Made by a program: the position numbers and the translations under genes
Assembly (NCBI GenBank): GCA_020466095.1
Contig: CM035807.1
Location: forward strand, 35,344,039-35,408,038
Direction: 5' to 3'
Source: Chlorops oryzae
Lineage: Eukaryota; Arthropoda; Insecta; Diptera; Chloropidae
Length of the DNA stretch: 64,000 nucleotides
In this document: positions 47,667 to 60,122 of the stretch, piece after piece
How positions within the stretch are numbered: the first letter of the stretch is position 1
Layout: each line of letters begins with the position of its first letter
The notes under the pieces: generated by a model
What the model was told of the DNA's origin: nothing
The model's input: the letters and a program-made list of their open reading frames with translations, nothing else
The model's database searches: none

Positions 47667-49547
47667 CTTATATATTTTCTATTGTCAACAGGAACACCCA
47701 GTATTTGATACTTAGTTTTAAGCTTATACATTTTATGTTTGCAAAACAAAAAAAGTTTTTGAAAAAAAAATTGTTCACTGGGTGATAATTTAGAGGCCGC
47801 TTGCCTAGATGATGCAGCTACTGATTTAACCCTTGCATATCCCATGTTGCTGTCATTTCTTTTCTCCTGTCTTTTGTCTTTCTAATCATATGCTCTTTGA
47901 TGACACTAATTTACAAATAATTATCTTTTATTTTTTTCAGAACATATAAATGCACTTTTCTTATGGACTTTGGCCTTCCTAGCACGAATAAATATTTGAA
48001 AAAATCTTTCTGGAAGTGTTTCAGTTTTATGCGGATTTTTGAAAATAAATTTTTTAAAAGTGGTATGCAGCTTTTTGAGCAGAACTCGACAATTCATGAT
48101 CAGATTTAAACTATTTGTCGCCTAAACTGAAGAAAGTCAACCCTCTAACATTTTTTCGTACATAGTTTTAAGATCGGTCAAGAAAATAAGGTTTTGTAGA
48201 TCTTTAAACCTTAAAAAGAAATTTGACAATTTTAAAGAAAATTCATCAAATTTTCCCTTTCAAAATTTTGGGATTTTCTTAGTTAGGTAATGAAAATGTT
48301 GAAGAACTAATTTCTGTTTGGAAATTTGGACGGTAAACGACCGAAATAAGCTCAATGGTGTGAGAGGGTTAATAAAGCTCAGATATACTTTTAACTGTTT
48401 TTTTTTTGTTTTGATTAAAATAATCAAATCAAGTCTTGAAAATTTTAATTAGCGGTTTGGTTCTTGATTTTGACTTTCTTTCAAATAAATTTGCTTTAAA
48501 GCAATTTCACATCGGAGTTTAATAGCACTTTCGTCAGCAGCCATGACCAGAAAGATCTTAAAATATACATTTGAAATTTTAAAGCGCAATTTTAAAATTA
48601 ATCAAAACAAAAAAAAAAACAATGAAAATGTTAGAGAAATGTTTTAGCTGCTTTGGAAATGGTGATGAAGGTAGGTACACATTAATTTTTCTCAATGAAT
48701 TCATCTTTTGATGTGTTATTATTTCACAAATGGATAAAAAAAACCAATGTTTGTTTTTATAACTACGCATTAAATCGTTTATAGAACCGTTCATTAAAAA
48801 GTATTCTTCCCGTATGCGAGGTCGAAAGTTAAATATTAATATAGATTTATATTTTTATAGAACGAAGAACTTTCACTGCTTTAAATATATTCAAAACTAA
48901 TACGTCAGTGATACTGTGGAAAACCAAATTAAAATATTAGCATTTTTATTTTTTGGCTATGTTCAGTGGAAACATGAGATAATAATCTATAGATATTTTG
49001 AGAAAACATAAAAACATTTCCTGCTGTATTTGTAAAGATTACTGTTTTTACAAAATTTCGATTGGTCTAGATTGAATTAAATTAAATGCGTGACGTTATT
49101 ATTGACTCATACCTAAAAGTTCAATGTTCGTTTGTTTTCCGTTTAGCCAAATTTTTAAAAATAAATTATGGATTGATTTTTAAGGAATATTCCAAAGAAT
49201 TTTTTATCATCTAAATAATGGTTTTTATTTTTAAAACAATTTTGAATGAAATCTTTTTTATAAAATCTTCCAGCCAAACTGTCTCCAGATCGATGGCCCC
49301 ACTTCTCAGTGCCTTTCAATATCCTTATAAATGGTAAATTAATTAATATAATTATTGAAATAAATCTTCATTCGTCCGTCCGTCTAAGTGCATCTTCTGA
49401 AGACATTTGCTCGGAAGTATCAACAGAAGAGCATGGTAGATAAATTATGGGGTCGATATACAAACGGCAAAATACCTTTCCCAATTGTATTGAATTTAGA
49501 AGATTTACCATCTTTGGAGAAATTGCGAAAGATACCATTTTTTTTTG
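47667..49547. other. non-coding AT-rich stretch
   Basis: Short frames only. A few splice-like words occur, but no supported exon. Confidence 0.4.
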
Positions 49548-49775
49548 TTAGGCCTTAGGTTAGGTTAGTGGGACTGCCATCAAGGGTGACACACTAAGGC
49601 TTCATATGGGCCCGTTGTGATTCCACGAACGTTTGGAAAACAAAAAAAAATAGAAACAGAAAAACGACATAAACATCCACGATCTGAGCTTAGAGTTGAA
49701 CCCAGAGCCTCTCGCTTCGTAAGTTGGCACCCCAACCAACTTCGGCACAGACGCCGACCTTCCTGATTGCTCATG
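49548..49775 (-). mobile_element. tRNA-derived SINE, family 1
   Basis: Read on the minus strand: a tRNA-like head with B box (CGAAGCGAGAGGCTCTGGGT, then GTTCAACTC), a body with GTGGATGTTTATGTCG, then a tail ATCACAACGGGCCC...AAGCC...GGCAGT and CTAACCTAACCTAA at the end. A close relative is at 61505-61729. Confidence 0.65.
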
Positions 49776-50247
49776 AAAACAAATTTTAATCGACTGAGTT
49801 CTTTTTATATGTATTGAATAAACGCATTCTATGTTGTCAGTATGAACTAGAGATGGGTATGTGAAGTGAGAGTGAATATGTGAATATTGGCATACGAGGA
49901 CCAAATAGGGTCCCAGCAATTAATTATCACAGCACAAAAAAAAAAGAAAATGTGAATAATTGAAAAATTCCGTGAATAGCGTGATTGTGAATAAAGGCGA
50001 AAATTTCCGTGATCACATGAACTCATCGGAAATCACGGAACCTCTCTCAATAGTTACCAAGATCATGAAATTATCGCAAAGCGATCATCGGCGAAATATT
50101 AACAGCGCCATTCAGGAGCTAAATCTATTAACCTACACCAGTCTACAGTGTATAAAAGTAGGCTTCCAATTTTCAACTTTCAGACGAATACAACTTCATG
50201 AAAACATAACATACAAAAACAATTATTTAATATGCATTATTTTATTA
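49776..50247. other. non-coding stretch
   Basis: Upstream of the foldback element. The 101-residue frame at 49960-50265 has no recognised family. Confidence 0.35.
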
Positions 50248-51452
50248 CACTGTGCGACATTTTAGAGGTCATGTTTTGTAAACAAAAATTTGACGAGTTT
50301 TGTGAAAGTGCTCGGTGAGTATAACAACGCCTCATACTCAGTTTTGTCAAGTCCCTTCTAATTTTTTTTAAAATAGACTTCAAAAAGTGGGGCCGAGAAT
50401 TAAATTACTCACTTACTTATGGCTATATCTCGTAATCTGTTCAATATTTTAATTTCCTTTCTATCACAATCTATAGCTCTGAACTCATTTTAAATAGTTT
50501 TAGTTCAAACCGACCCGAAAAAACTACATATATCTAGTAGGTGCAAATTGCAAAAATTCCTAAAATTTGACATGTTTTTTATTATGTTTTATTTTGTATG
50601 GCCTATAGCTCCAAAGCCAATAAATATACATACGGGTATGTGATTGTTTTCTCTTTGCCGGGGAAATGAATTCCACTCCCAAATTGACGTGAATTTTTCG
50701 CTCTAGCAAGGTTGAGTAGAAATTTTAATTACTCGATTCAGGAAGTTCATTTCCCAAGCGTAAAGTCGAGGTAATTAAAATTATCCATCTATCTTGGTAA
50801 AGGGAAATAAATCACATCAATTTGGGAGTGAAATTCATTTCCCCGGGAAAGGGAAAACAATCACATACCCGATAAACACGGTTCTGAACCATTGGATTTG
50901 GATTGAAAAACTTCGTGCATACCCAAAGGGTGATTTTGCGTTTTTTCTTCCGATTTTTGGTAAAAATTGTTCAACTTTGCACGGGCAAAACGGTATCAAG
51001 TTTTGCTTGGATGCAGTTCGTGTATATGAAGAAGTTGCTTAGTTATAATCTTTCTATATTTGTATTAAAAAATTTTGAAAAAATATTTATTGGCTTGGGA
51101 GCTATAGGCCATACAAAATAAAACATGATAAAAAACACGTCAAATTTTAGGAATTTTTGCAATTTGCACCTACTAGATATAGTTTTTTCGGGCCGGTTTG
51201 AACTTAAACTATTTAAAACGAGTTTAGAGCTATAAATTGTGATAGAAAAGAATTTAAAATATTGAACGGATTACGAGATATAGCCATAAAAAAGTGAATA
51301 ATTTAATTCTCGGCCCCACTTTTTGAAGTCTATTTTAAAAAAAAAGTAGAGGTGACTTGACAAAACTGAGTATGAGGCGTTGTTATACTCACCGAGCACT
51401 TTCAAAAACAGTCGTTAAATTTTTGTTTACAAAATCGTGTCGCACTGTGTTA
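50248..51452. mobile_element. foldback element with about 370-390-bp inverted arms
   Basis: Arms at about 50248-50630 and 51080-51452 are inverted copies, high identity over their whole length. The ends are CACTGTGCGACA / TGTCGCACTGTG, flanked by TTA on both sides. CACTG ends with a 3-bp duplication would fit a CACTA-like (CMC) origin; not settled. A smaller element (50633-50871) lies in the centre. No transposase. Confidence 0.85.
50633..50871. mobile_element. 239-bp MITE nested in the foldback
   Basis: CGGGTATGTGATTGTTTTC is exactly inverted at the right end. The pairing continues for about 60 bp (GGGGAAATGAATTCCACTCC against GGGAGTGAAATTCATTTCCCC). Confidence 0.85.
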
Positions 51453-52383
51453 ATTTGAAAAGAAACGGAAAGCAATAAATGATGAATAGAAAAGTAATTT
51501 ATCATCACTTAAACATTGTTTTGTGCATTGAAAATTAAGGAAAAATGGAAGGATTATTTAAAAGTTCTTGATTATAAATTACATTTAAAGGTAATGCCTT
51601 ACATTTTCTATGACATCGCCGTGTTACAAAAAGCGTGTTATTCGATCAGTATAAGGTGCATTAAATATTCTTCTTTGCCTTGCTATACCTTACGTTTTAC
51701 CGCTGGGTACTAATATACATAAATACAGTGCCAAAATTGATCATATAAATAGAGTCAAATCAGAATATGACATACGACCCAATGGAACGTTTTCGAATTC
51801 GAGTTCATTAGCATTAGCCTATATGTTAGAGATGATGCCAATTTCGGGATCAGCAACCCCCATTTAGTTAAATAATTGCATTTCCGCGATGCCTAAAGAA
51901 AAATCTCAAATATTGTTATCCGTGAAAGGCAAAAAAAAAAAAATTAATTCCGTGTTTGTGAACAAAAACAATTTTTCCGCGATTGTGTTTCATGTGAAAG
52001 AATATTTAATCACATGCCCATCTCTAGTATGAGCGGCCTATTTTTCTCCTCAGAGAATACTCTTTGCCTGATATTTTTTCCAATCATAAAACTAATCTGT
52101 TCAGCTTTTTTGGAAATCATCCCACCACTGATATACACTGCTTTTTAGGCTGATCATGAATATATACAAATTTCCATGTTTTAATTTCCGTTATTTTGAA
52201 CCTAATTAAAACAATTTAACATATTTTTTATAATCCGAACTGGAACTGGTTACATATCGTAAATGACTTAACGTTCTACACCAATCGTTTGATATCGTTT
52301 ATTTAAGCTTATTCATATCATGAGTACATAAAAAAAATATAAAAAAAAAACAGTGTGTAATACTGTGCTAATTAGTACAATCA
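51453..52383. other. non-coding AT-rich stretch
   Basis: No supported gene; 3' flank of takeout B. Confidence 0.4.
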
Positions 52384-53601
52384 TTATAACAATTTGAATG
52401 AAGAGCTTTGTGATTTTTCTGCGGAAAGATCTGTTATTAAATAATTTGCTGGAATGTAATTAAAAATCTTCTTAAAACGCCTTAACAGAATATTATTTAC
52501 GCCTTGTTCGAGAGTTGGTCGAAGCGCTGCTATAACTTCACGCCAATTCGAGTTAAATATTTCATTTATATTTGTTTCCAGAATTTTATTTCCATTGAAA
52601 AGATTATCCAAATGGGCGTTGAATCGATCGATGCTCCTTATTTTGGTTTTCACTTTTTCGATATCAAAAAATGTGGAATTCGTCTCTTGTACAAGTTTCC
52701 CCTTGGCGCCGACAAGAAGGCTTACGTTTTCTAAAATAGAAAGAAAAATGTTTGAAACAAAGCTAACAAACTAGAGATGGCCGTGTGATGGGAAACAATT
52801 CGATTTCGGCTCGCGATTCCGATCTCTATTACATACCAGAATTGAGCCACATAAATCCATTTCCGTTTATGGGTAAAAACATAATTCGTCCGACGGCCTT
52901 ATACTTCGTTTCAACACGCAGCTTTGGTATTAGCACTTTCAGTTTGAATGTGAAATTTTTCGGGTTTATTCTGAAAATAGTTTCGAGAAAGAAAATATTT
53001 CGAGACGTGACGTGAATTTCCATCAAGAATAGCATCCTTGCCTTGAATCATCAATAATTGTGGAACCCAAGCCACTTATAGTCAGATTGAGCAGTCCGAT
53101 CTTTAATTGATTTTGTTGGAAGTACAATTTCCTAATGTTTACTGGCTCAAATTTTCCTACGGATGGCAGCCCCGGAATACCTAAACAAATAGGTTGTTAA
53201 AATCTTTTATTGCCAATTGCAAAGTAGGTAGTGTTCCCAAAAGGAAAATAATGTGGTCTATGAAAAATCCAGTCAACGGGTGGAAGTTCACATTGCGGTT
53301 TTTTTTAGCCTTTTGTGCAAGGCTACTCTATTCTTAGGCTCCTTTCATGGGAATAAGCAACCTTACCGTTTTGAAAGTTTTTGATCAAGGCTTGCATATT
53401 TTCGGCATAGCACCTGTCCAATCCGGAATCATTTCTTTCACAGGGAGTAAAAAACTCAGCTGAAAATATAAGGCGAGAGTAAATATTTAAATATTTAGGC
53501 TAGGAAATCTTAGACCTACGCCTTTCCAGCATATACTCTCGTCCTAAAACCGCACAGAATCCAATCGCTAGACACGACAGCTTAAGCAAACTTCGACGCA
53601 T
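52384..53601 (-). CDS. takeout/JHBP-family protein B, five exons, intact
   Basis: Exons: 53601-53520, 53459-53367, 53180-53042, 52970-52837, 52730-52384; 795 nt, 264 residues, phases 1, 1, 2, 1. ATG at 53601 opens a signal peptide (MRRSLLKLSCLAIGFCAVLG). The disulphide motif is FFTPCERNDSGLDRC. Exon 3 has GIPGLPSVGKFEPVNI. Exon 4 has FTFKLKVLIPKLRVETKYKA, then GRIMFLPINGNG. Exon 5 ends with LDNLFNGNKILE...FNYIPANYLITDL, plus a Ser-rich tail longer than in its neighbours. The intron between exons 3 and 4 must use a GC donor (AAG/GCAAGG) with normal AG acceptor, since that is the only junction that restores phase and the family sequence. Role by family: extracellular binding of juvenile-hormone-like or other lipophilic ligands. 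Confidence 0.9.
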
Positions 53602-54130
53602 CTTTATTGTCGAACGGCAACCTTAACATTGCCCTAGAAACTTCTTCAAGCAGAGCTTTTATATAAAAGTAAGTAATCGAAATAAAAAAATAATGTCTAA
53701 TTACTCCCTTGTAATCCGCATCTAAGCAATTACCAAAAAATATTTTTTTGTCATTTTCCAATTCTGCTACGAACTCCAAAATAACTTGGAAAATTCGAAT
53801 AAGCAATGGCAATGACCCATTGTCTTAAATTTTTTTTTTTTTTTGAGTATTTTATTGAGCATTTATATCAAATTTTTAATTATTTTAATTGCACATTATT
53901 TTTTAAGAAATTAATCTTCATATACCATTCACATCATCTAGTGCATTATCTTCATAAGTATCATCTTCAATGTTCAATTAAATATTTTATTTTTCAGTTC
54001 TTTTCTAGACTTCTGATATCCTTTAGCAATTAAGCAGGGAGACCCCATGGCATGGGTCACGGGCTTGACGGTTCCGCCTTTACCGAGTCGCGGTGCTAGC
54101 CGATCGTCCCAGTCGAATCAGACAGACTGG
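53602..54130. other. upstream flank of takeout B with repeat debris
   Basis: AT-rich up to 54020. Then a GC-richer block (GCAGGGAGACCCCATGGCATG, GAGTCGCGGTGCTAGC) that looks like LINE or SINE debris of unknown family, running on to about 54300. Confidence 0.35.
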
Positions 54131-54534
54131 TAAATAAATGCATGAAAGTGAGACCCGTCCGCTGGCTAGTAGAAGGAAGCGTCAGATAGTGACGATAAAT
54201 GGGCCTTACTCGGAAGTATTGCCATATAAGTTCAAGGGTAGGAATCTCGTTGGTAAGAGAGGGGGCGTTTTTTGGTGGAATCACAACACATCCAGGAAGA
54301 ACGGATGCAAAAAAAATACCCATTTCCAAAGTTTTTCACATCTTAAAGTATTCTACGTGTCAAGCTCGTTCATTTGATACCCATATTGTCGTGCTGTGAA
54401 AATTTTTATAATCCGCCATTTTGTATGGGTGTGCCTACATCTTTTTGCAAATATCTCAAAAATGAATCTTTTCGATTTTGATGGAAAATTTTTCAGTGAA
54501 AGATAATGCTCAGAGGTATTTTGTAAAAATAGCC

Positions 54535-54605
54535 GGTAGGTAGGTAGGTAGGTTGAAATGGCTGCCACTTAGGCCGTTAATCGGTCCTTTGTGATACCAA
54601 CACTG
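54535..54605 (-). mobile_element. SINE tail fragment
   Basis: On the minus strand TGGTATCACAAAGGACC...GGCCTAAGTGGCAGCC, then a run of ACCT. It is the same tail as at 63840-63890. Confidence 0.6.
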
Positions 54606-54749
54606 AAAAAATTTTGCATCGTTGTTTCTACGATAGGAAGACGTAGAAAAATATAATAGAATCTACGTAAAATAAAATAAGTTCTACTGTCAATCTAATA
54701 GTTTCTACTGTTTCCCACTTATATTGATATAATAAAACTAGCAAGCCTA

Positions 54750-54835
54750 AATCATATCGCGATGGCATAGTTGAAGGTGCTAGACTTGTTATCTGGAAGG
54801 TCCGAGTTCGAACCCTGTCACAGGCCAAAGAAATT
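54750..54835 (+). repeat. tRNA-like SINE head
   Basis: CGCGATGGCATAGTTGAAGG (A-box-like), then GAGTTCGAACCCTG (B box). The tail continues for about 130 bp and is not recognised. Confidence 0.5.
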
Positions 54836-55435
54836 GGTGGAAAAATGGAGAATAAAACAGGAAATTAAATTTCAAGGAAAACATGCGGGGAACAGAAAGC
54901 AAGTTGCCAACCAATAAAAGTTTGCTTTCATCGCGCCTTCCAAAACGTCACGCACAAGCTCTTTCAAGAAATTCCTATAGAATCTTTTTTTAAATTTTTT
55001 AAGCATTCAAATTTTGGTAAAATCTTTTATTTCTCAGTTTTTTAAATAATGTAAATGTTAAATCATCTACTTTTCAAAAAAAAAAAAAAAATATAAATAT
55101 ATATATATATATATAAAATACGCTCGCTGGAGCAGTGATCGAACCCGCCGACAAGAGTTTATATCAAAATTTAGAAGTTATCGAAATGTACTTCAAGATT
55201 TGAAACCGTAATTCCTATGATTTGTTATCGTAGTTCCTATGAAATAAAATCATAGTTCCTAAGATGGAATATCGTTAAATCTACGTTATATATCGTTGAA
55301 ATCAAAGACATTCCTCATCGTAGAAACTACTGCAAAGCTGTCGTAGAATCTATGATATCTTGCAATTGGACCTATATCAATTGCGGATATAATAGATTCT
55401 GAAAATTTTTGAATTGATTCTGAATAGATTTTGAA
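54836..55435. other. non-coding stretch
   Basis: An (AT)n run near 55095-55125, then a possible reverse B box (GATCGAACCC at 55137). No gene. Confidence 0.4.
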
Positions 55436-55439
55436 AAAC

Positions 55440-55555
55440 CAGTGCTAGGCTTGGAACATTACACTCCGTTTCGCCTGTGCCGTGAATCGAACCTCGGACC
55501 CTGGGATCAAGAGCATAGCACGCATCCCCTACGCTATCCCAGAGCCACAAAATAG
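55440..55555 (-). mobile_element. tRNA-derived SINE head, family 2
   Basis: The reverse complement matches 63665-63775: GGGATAGCGTAGGGGATGCG, then GTCCGAGGTTCGATTCAC (B box), then GAAACGGAGTGTAATGTTCC. Confidence 0.75.
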
Positions 55556-56820
55556 CCAGTAAGTAAGACGAAAACGGGGATACATTGAAAAAAATAAACC
55601 TATGGTATTTATTTTCCTTTTTGTTTCAAAATTCTTCTCAGTGTAAAATTAAAAGAAGAATTTCAGAGTTCTTGTTTTATCAACTATCGCAAGCCATCCG
55701 TTTCATTCATATATCTGGATTAATTTTGGAGATATAAAATTTTGAAAAAAGGGCTCACCAAAATGGATTTTTCAAGGATACTTCAGGGTTTTCACAGAGT
55801 TTGTAGGTAGTACCTATCAAAGAATCAACAAAACTTCTTAGACCCCTCTACGCTTATTGGTGGGTTAGGCTTAATAAAACCATTTAGTAAGACATCAGCC
55901 GAATTATCCATCCCGCTGCTCTTAAAAACGAAAAAAAGCTTTAGAGACTCAATTTAGAGAACCCATACTTTTTAAGAGTTTCATTTAACATTATTTTGAA
56001 TTTCAATTTTTTTTTTTGTTCGGAAAAAATAGTAATATAAATATTATACGAGCTCTCATTATTCTTAGAGTATCCCACTAACTCCACCCATGGACGAAAA
56101 TATATCTACGTCAATGAATTTTAAATGTGAATAACGGGAATAACTTGATATCGATTCAATAGACTAATTACTGATATATAGCTTAAAAACCTTATGCCAA
56201 TGACCCATATCCGAGACGAACAAATTAAAAATAACCAATTATAGACTTACTCGCGAGGTATAAAAACCAAAGACGGGAAGCCATATATATATGTATGTAT
56301 GATAAAAAAAATACTCCATCTTCCTTAAAGATAAACCATACAAATCGAACCCTTAAAACATAGAATATTTAGGTGCCATACAACGATTTAACTGGTATTA
56401 CTAGATTTCCATAAGAATGGTCTGAAGAGCAAATGCCAAGAGCAAGGCCTTTCCGAAAGCTTTAGCTACGAGTGATTTGAAAAATTATATATTCTGTACG
56501 AATCGCGGAAAAAATAGAGACTCAACGTGTTCAAATTAAACAAACAAAACGCACTAATAAGAGAAAGAACAGCTTAAGTCGATTAAAGTGTCATAGCTGC
56601 CAAATAATTCGCCCGCTGCATTGCATACAAATCTTCTTCAAAAAGAACGCTTAAATGACTTAAACGGTTATTTCTTATGAACGAAAACATGTATACCTAC
56701 ACTTGAAGTATACTGTATATAGCATTTATTTAGAATTCGATGGGAAAATTAGTATTAATTTAAGCCTGTCTCTTAACTTGTTCAATCTCAGTCGTCGAAA
56801 AACATTCAAAGAACGTAGAT
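55556..56820. other. non-coding AT-rich stretch
   Basis: No supported gene; includes the upstream region of takeout C. Confidence 0.4.
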
Positions 56821-57330
56821 ATGCGAGGCATGAGCTTACACCTTGGGCTTGGCTTTGTCGTTTCGCTTTGCTTCGCTTTTGTTGCCGCCGAAGATTATCT
56901 AAAAGAAAAGCGTTAGTAAAATATTCAAAATATTGGTATAAAAAAATATAAGAAAGTTTTATCTATTAATTATTGTTTTTGACCTTTCAGCTTCCTTTTT
57001 GAAACCTTGCCATATTCGTGGATCGGATAACGATAGAGGAAAGTGCATTGGAGCGGCCCTTGAGAATGTTTTCACCAAGTGGAAAGATGGTTTGTCCTTT
57101 TGAAAAGAAAATATATTTTCTATAAATGATATAAATTATATTATTTTCAAAAGGTGTACCTGGTCTGAAAGGACTCAATTCCGTTGATCCTTTTCAAGTG
57201 AAGAAGCTGCGCGTATCGCAAAACACGCCGAACGGTGCCAATGTCCGACTGGAACTAAGAAACCTGTTAGCCACTGGTCTGAGTAAAACGAAAGTCTATA
57301 ACAGCTCGTATGTGGAAAAAATTCAAATTT

Positions 57331-57361
<31 letters not shown>

Positions 57362-57911
57362 TTCATATCATAAATACCCTTCTAATTCCAGCGTGAGTGA
57401 AAAAGATTACACCTTTTGGTTTCATATGTTCTTGCCATCCATGAAAATCGACAGTGATTATAAAGTGAAAGGGAATGTTTTATTTTTGAGTCTCGATGGA
57501 CAGGGCAAAGCGAAAACGAAGATAAGTAAGTGAAACTCTAGATAATTTTTTTTGAAATATATATTTACATATATTTATACCTATATGAATATCATTCCAG
57601 ACGATCTCGATTATAGCGTTGTTCTTAAAACAGCACTGAAGCAAGTCGGTGCCGAACGTTTCTTCGATGTCATTTCGGTTTCTTCGAGCGTTAATAAAAT
57701 TGGAAATTTCAATACGGACTTTACGAATCTTTTCAATGGAAATATCGTGCTAGAGGAGAGTACACGCCAACTGTTCCGTGATAATTGGCGCGACATTTTC
57801 GAAATTGTTCGTCCGGGAATTTTACGGACCATGGATTCGGTACTTTTAGATCGTTACAAGAAGATATTGAGCTTTGTACCAGCACGATTCTTTATTGAGG
57901 ACTTGCCGTAG
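56821..57911 (+). CDS. takeout/JHBP-family protein C, five exons, intact
   Basis: Exons: 56821-56911, 56991-57089, 57154-57307, 57392-57525, 57601-57911; 789 nt, 262 residues, phases 1, 1, 2, 1, all GT-AG. ATG at 56821 (a second at 56830) gives a signal peptide (SLHLGLGFVVSLCFAFVAA). The disulphide motif has a longer spacing than its neighbours (LKPCHIRGSDNDRGKC). Exon 3 has GVPGLKGLNSVDPFQV, exon 4 DYTFWFHMFLPSMKIDSDYK and a glycine turn SLDGQGKAKT, exon 5 FTNLFNGNIVLEE...LSFVPARFFIEDLP. Same family role as A and B, opposite strand. A poly(A) signal is at 58014-58019. Confidence 0.93.
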
Positions 57912-58013
57912 AGCGGCTTTTTATGGAATTTATTTATTTAACATAGTTTTTTCCCCCTTTTCTCTTTTGTTTCCTACTTTAGTTTAGAGTTTTGTTATGA
58001 AGCTTTTTTTCTG

Positions 58014-58019
58014 AATAAA
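58014..58019 (+). terminator. polyadenylation signal of takeout C
   Basis: AATAAA about 100 bp after the stop codon. Confidence 0.6.
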
Positions 58020-58555
58020 TTATGAAGACACAACCAGTTTTTAAAAAGTTGATAAAAGAATAGATAAAATGAAGGCTTCCTTTCGAACGCGTGGAATAAA
58101 CAAGTTGGCCTAATTGAATAAAATTGAATAATGACTATTTTATTTGATGAAATAAAGGGTTTTGGGGGCTCAGGAAAAAAGCATGCCCATGAGTGATGTG
58201 ATTTCCTACAATATTTTGCACACTTTTACTGAATATTAGTACCTACTTAGATCACCTACATAAGTATGTTCGCTGACATTCTTTTAAATATCTCAAAAAA
58301 CTACTTTTTGATTGGTATGAAATTTTTTTTAGTGAAAGGTTATATTGGAGGTAGTTTTTAATAATAGCCAGAAAGTGGTACAAAAAACCTGAAAACACAG
58401 AGAAAAAATTTTAAAATTTTTATTAAATTTTTGTGAATAATTGTTCACAGTGTAAAAATTAAGAACAATATATTAGGTTCTCTGTTCTATTATAGAGATT
58501 CATGAATATTTGATAATGCCTTTGTTACTTTTCCCATCAGAAATCTTTATATGTA
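58020..58555. other. non-coding AT-rich stretch
   Basis: Nothing supported between takeout C and the Himar1-like element. Confidence 0.4.
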
Positions 58556-59843
58556 ACAGGTTGGCTGATAAGTCCCCGGTCTAACAAAGAAAAACACATT
58601 TTTTTGTCAAAATTCGTTTTTATTATTCAACATAGTTCCCTTCAAGAGCGATACAACGATTATAACGACCTTCTAATTTTTTGATACCATTTTGGTAGTA
58701 CTCCTTCGGTTTTGCCTCAAAATAGGCCTCAGTTTCAACGATCACCTCTTCATTGCAGCCAAATTTTTTCCCTTCGAGCATCCTTTTGAGGTCTGAGAAC
58801 AAGAAAAGGTCGCTGGGGGCCAGATCTGGAGAATACGGTGGGTGGGGAAGCAATTCGAAGCCTAATTCATGAATTTTTGGCATCGTTCTCAATGACTTGT
58901 GGCACGGTGCGTTGTCTTGGTGGAACAACACTTTTTTCTTCTTCATATGGAGCCGTTTTGCCGCGATTTCGACCTTCAAACGCTCCAATAACGACATATC
59001 ATAGTCACTGTTGATGGTTTTTCCCTTCTCAAGATAATCGATAAAAATTATTCCATGCCCATCCCAAAAAACAGAGGCCATTACTTTGCCAGCGGACTTT
59101 TGAGTCTTTCCACGCTTCGGAGACGGTTCACCGATCGCTGTCCACTCAGCCGACTGTCGATTGGACTCAGGAGTGTAGTGATAGAGCCATGTTTCATCCA
59201 TTGTCACATATCGACGCAAAAACTCGGGTGTATTGCGAGTTAACAGCTGCAAACACCGCTCAGAATCATCAACACGTTGTTGTTTTTGGTCAAATGTGAG
59301 CTCGCGCGGCACCGATTTTGCACAGAGCTTTTTCATATCCAAATATTGATGAATGATATGACCAACACGTTCCTTTGATATCTTTAAGGCCTCTGCTATC
59401 TCGACTTCATTTTACGGTCATTCAAAATCATTTTGTGAATTTTTTTGATGTTTTCGTCGGTAACCACCTCTTTCGGGCGTCCACTGCGTTCACCGTCCTC
59501 CGTGCTCATTTCACCACGCTTGAATTTGCATACCAATCAATTATTGTTGATTTTCCTGGGGCAGAGTCCGGAAACTCATTATCAAGCCAAGTTTTTGCTT
59601 CCACTGTATTTTTTCCCTTCAGAAAACAGTATTTTATCAAAACACGAAATTCCTTTTTTTCCATTTTTTTCACAATAACAAAAGTTGCTTCACAAAAGAC
59701 GCTCTATCTCACAAACTAATTGACTTACAGACGTCAAATTTTGACACGAATCATTTGAAGGTTGCCACTTTATAAAAATAATATGCATTTAATACTAGCG
59801 ACGCCATCTATGTGTCAGACCGGGAACTTATCAGCCAACCTGT
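58556..59843 (-). mobile_element. Himar1-like mariner, irritans type
   Basis: ACAGGTTGGCTGATAAGTCC at the left with its inverse at the right, flanked by TA. This is the Himar1/irritans-subfamily end with one or two changes. 1288 bp. Confidence 0.95.
58623..59665 (-). pseudogene. Himar1-like transposase, two small deletions near N-terminus
   Basis: The start is an ATG at about 59665 (MEKKEFRVLIKYCF). The frame is lost at two places in the N-terminal third: near 59530 (one base short in TATGCAAATTCAAG) and near 59400 (bases missing in ATGAAGTCGAGATAG). From 59342 down to 58623 there is one long intact frame of 239 residues holding the catalytic core: MDETW (first Asp), FHQDNAPCH (second) and SPDLAPSD (third; DD34D). 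The tail GRYNRCIALEGNYVE is the mariner C-terminus. From memory the protein is very close to horn-fly Himar1. Low decay suggests recent arrival. Confidence 0.92.
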
Positions 59844-60051
59844 TATAAATTTTGACAGTTTAGTAACAAATTTCTCGTTTCGCAAAGTTTCCGAAGCGGA
59901 ATGAATCGCATTTTTTATTTGACTGGAGATTTTCGCGCAGTGCATGCACATCCTTACATTTAAAGACGAAGCAGAATTATCGTTGTGTGGGCTTGGCAAT
60001 CACTGCTTTAAACTTATAATCGTAAAAAATCCAGTCTTTTCGATTTGGCAA

Positions 60052-60122
60052 AGACGGTGTCAAGGGAGAGCACATGACTAGCAGTCGAGAGTTCCGGGGT
60101 TCAAATCCCACGACGAGGGAGA
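60052..60122 (+). repeat. tRNA-like sequence
   Basis: AAGACGGTGTCAAGGGAGAG leads to GAGTTCCGGGGTTCAAATCC. The B-box arm pairs well (TGGGG-like stem); the anticodon arm is not convincing. Confidence 0.4.

Noticed and set aside
49960..50265. 101-residue frame before the foldback element
   Set aside because: No recognised domain, and its end lies in the foldback arm.
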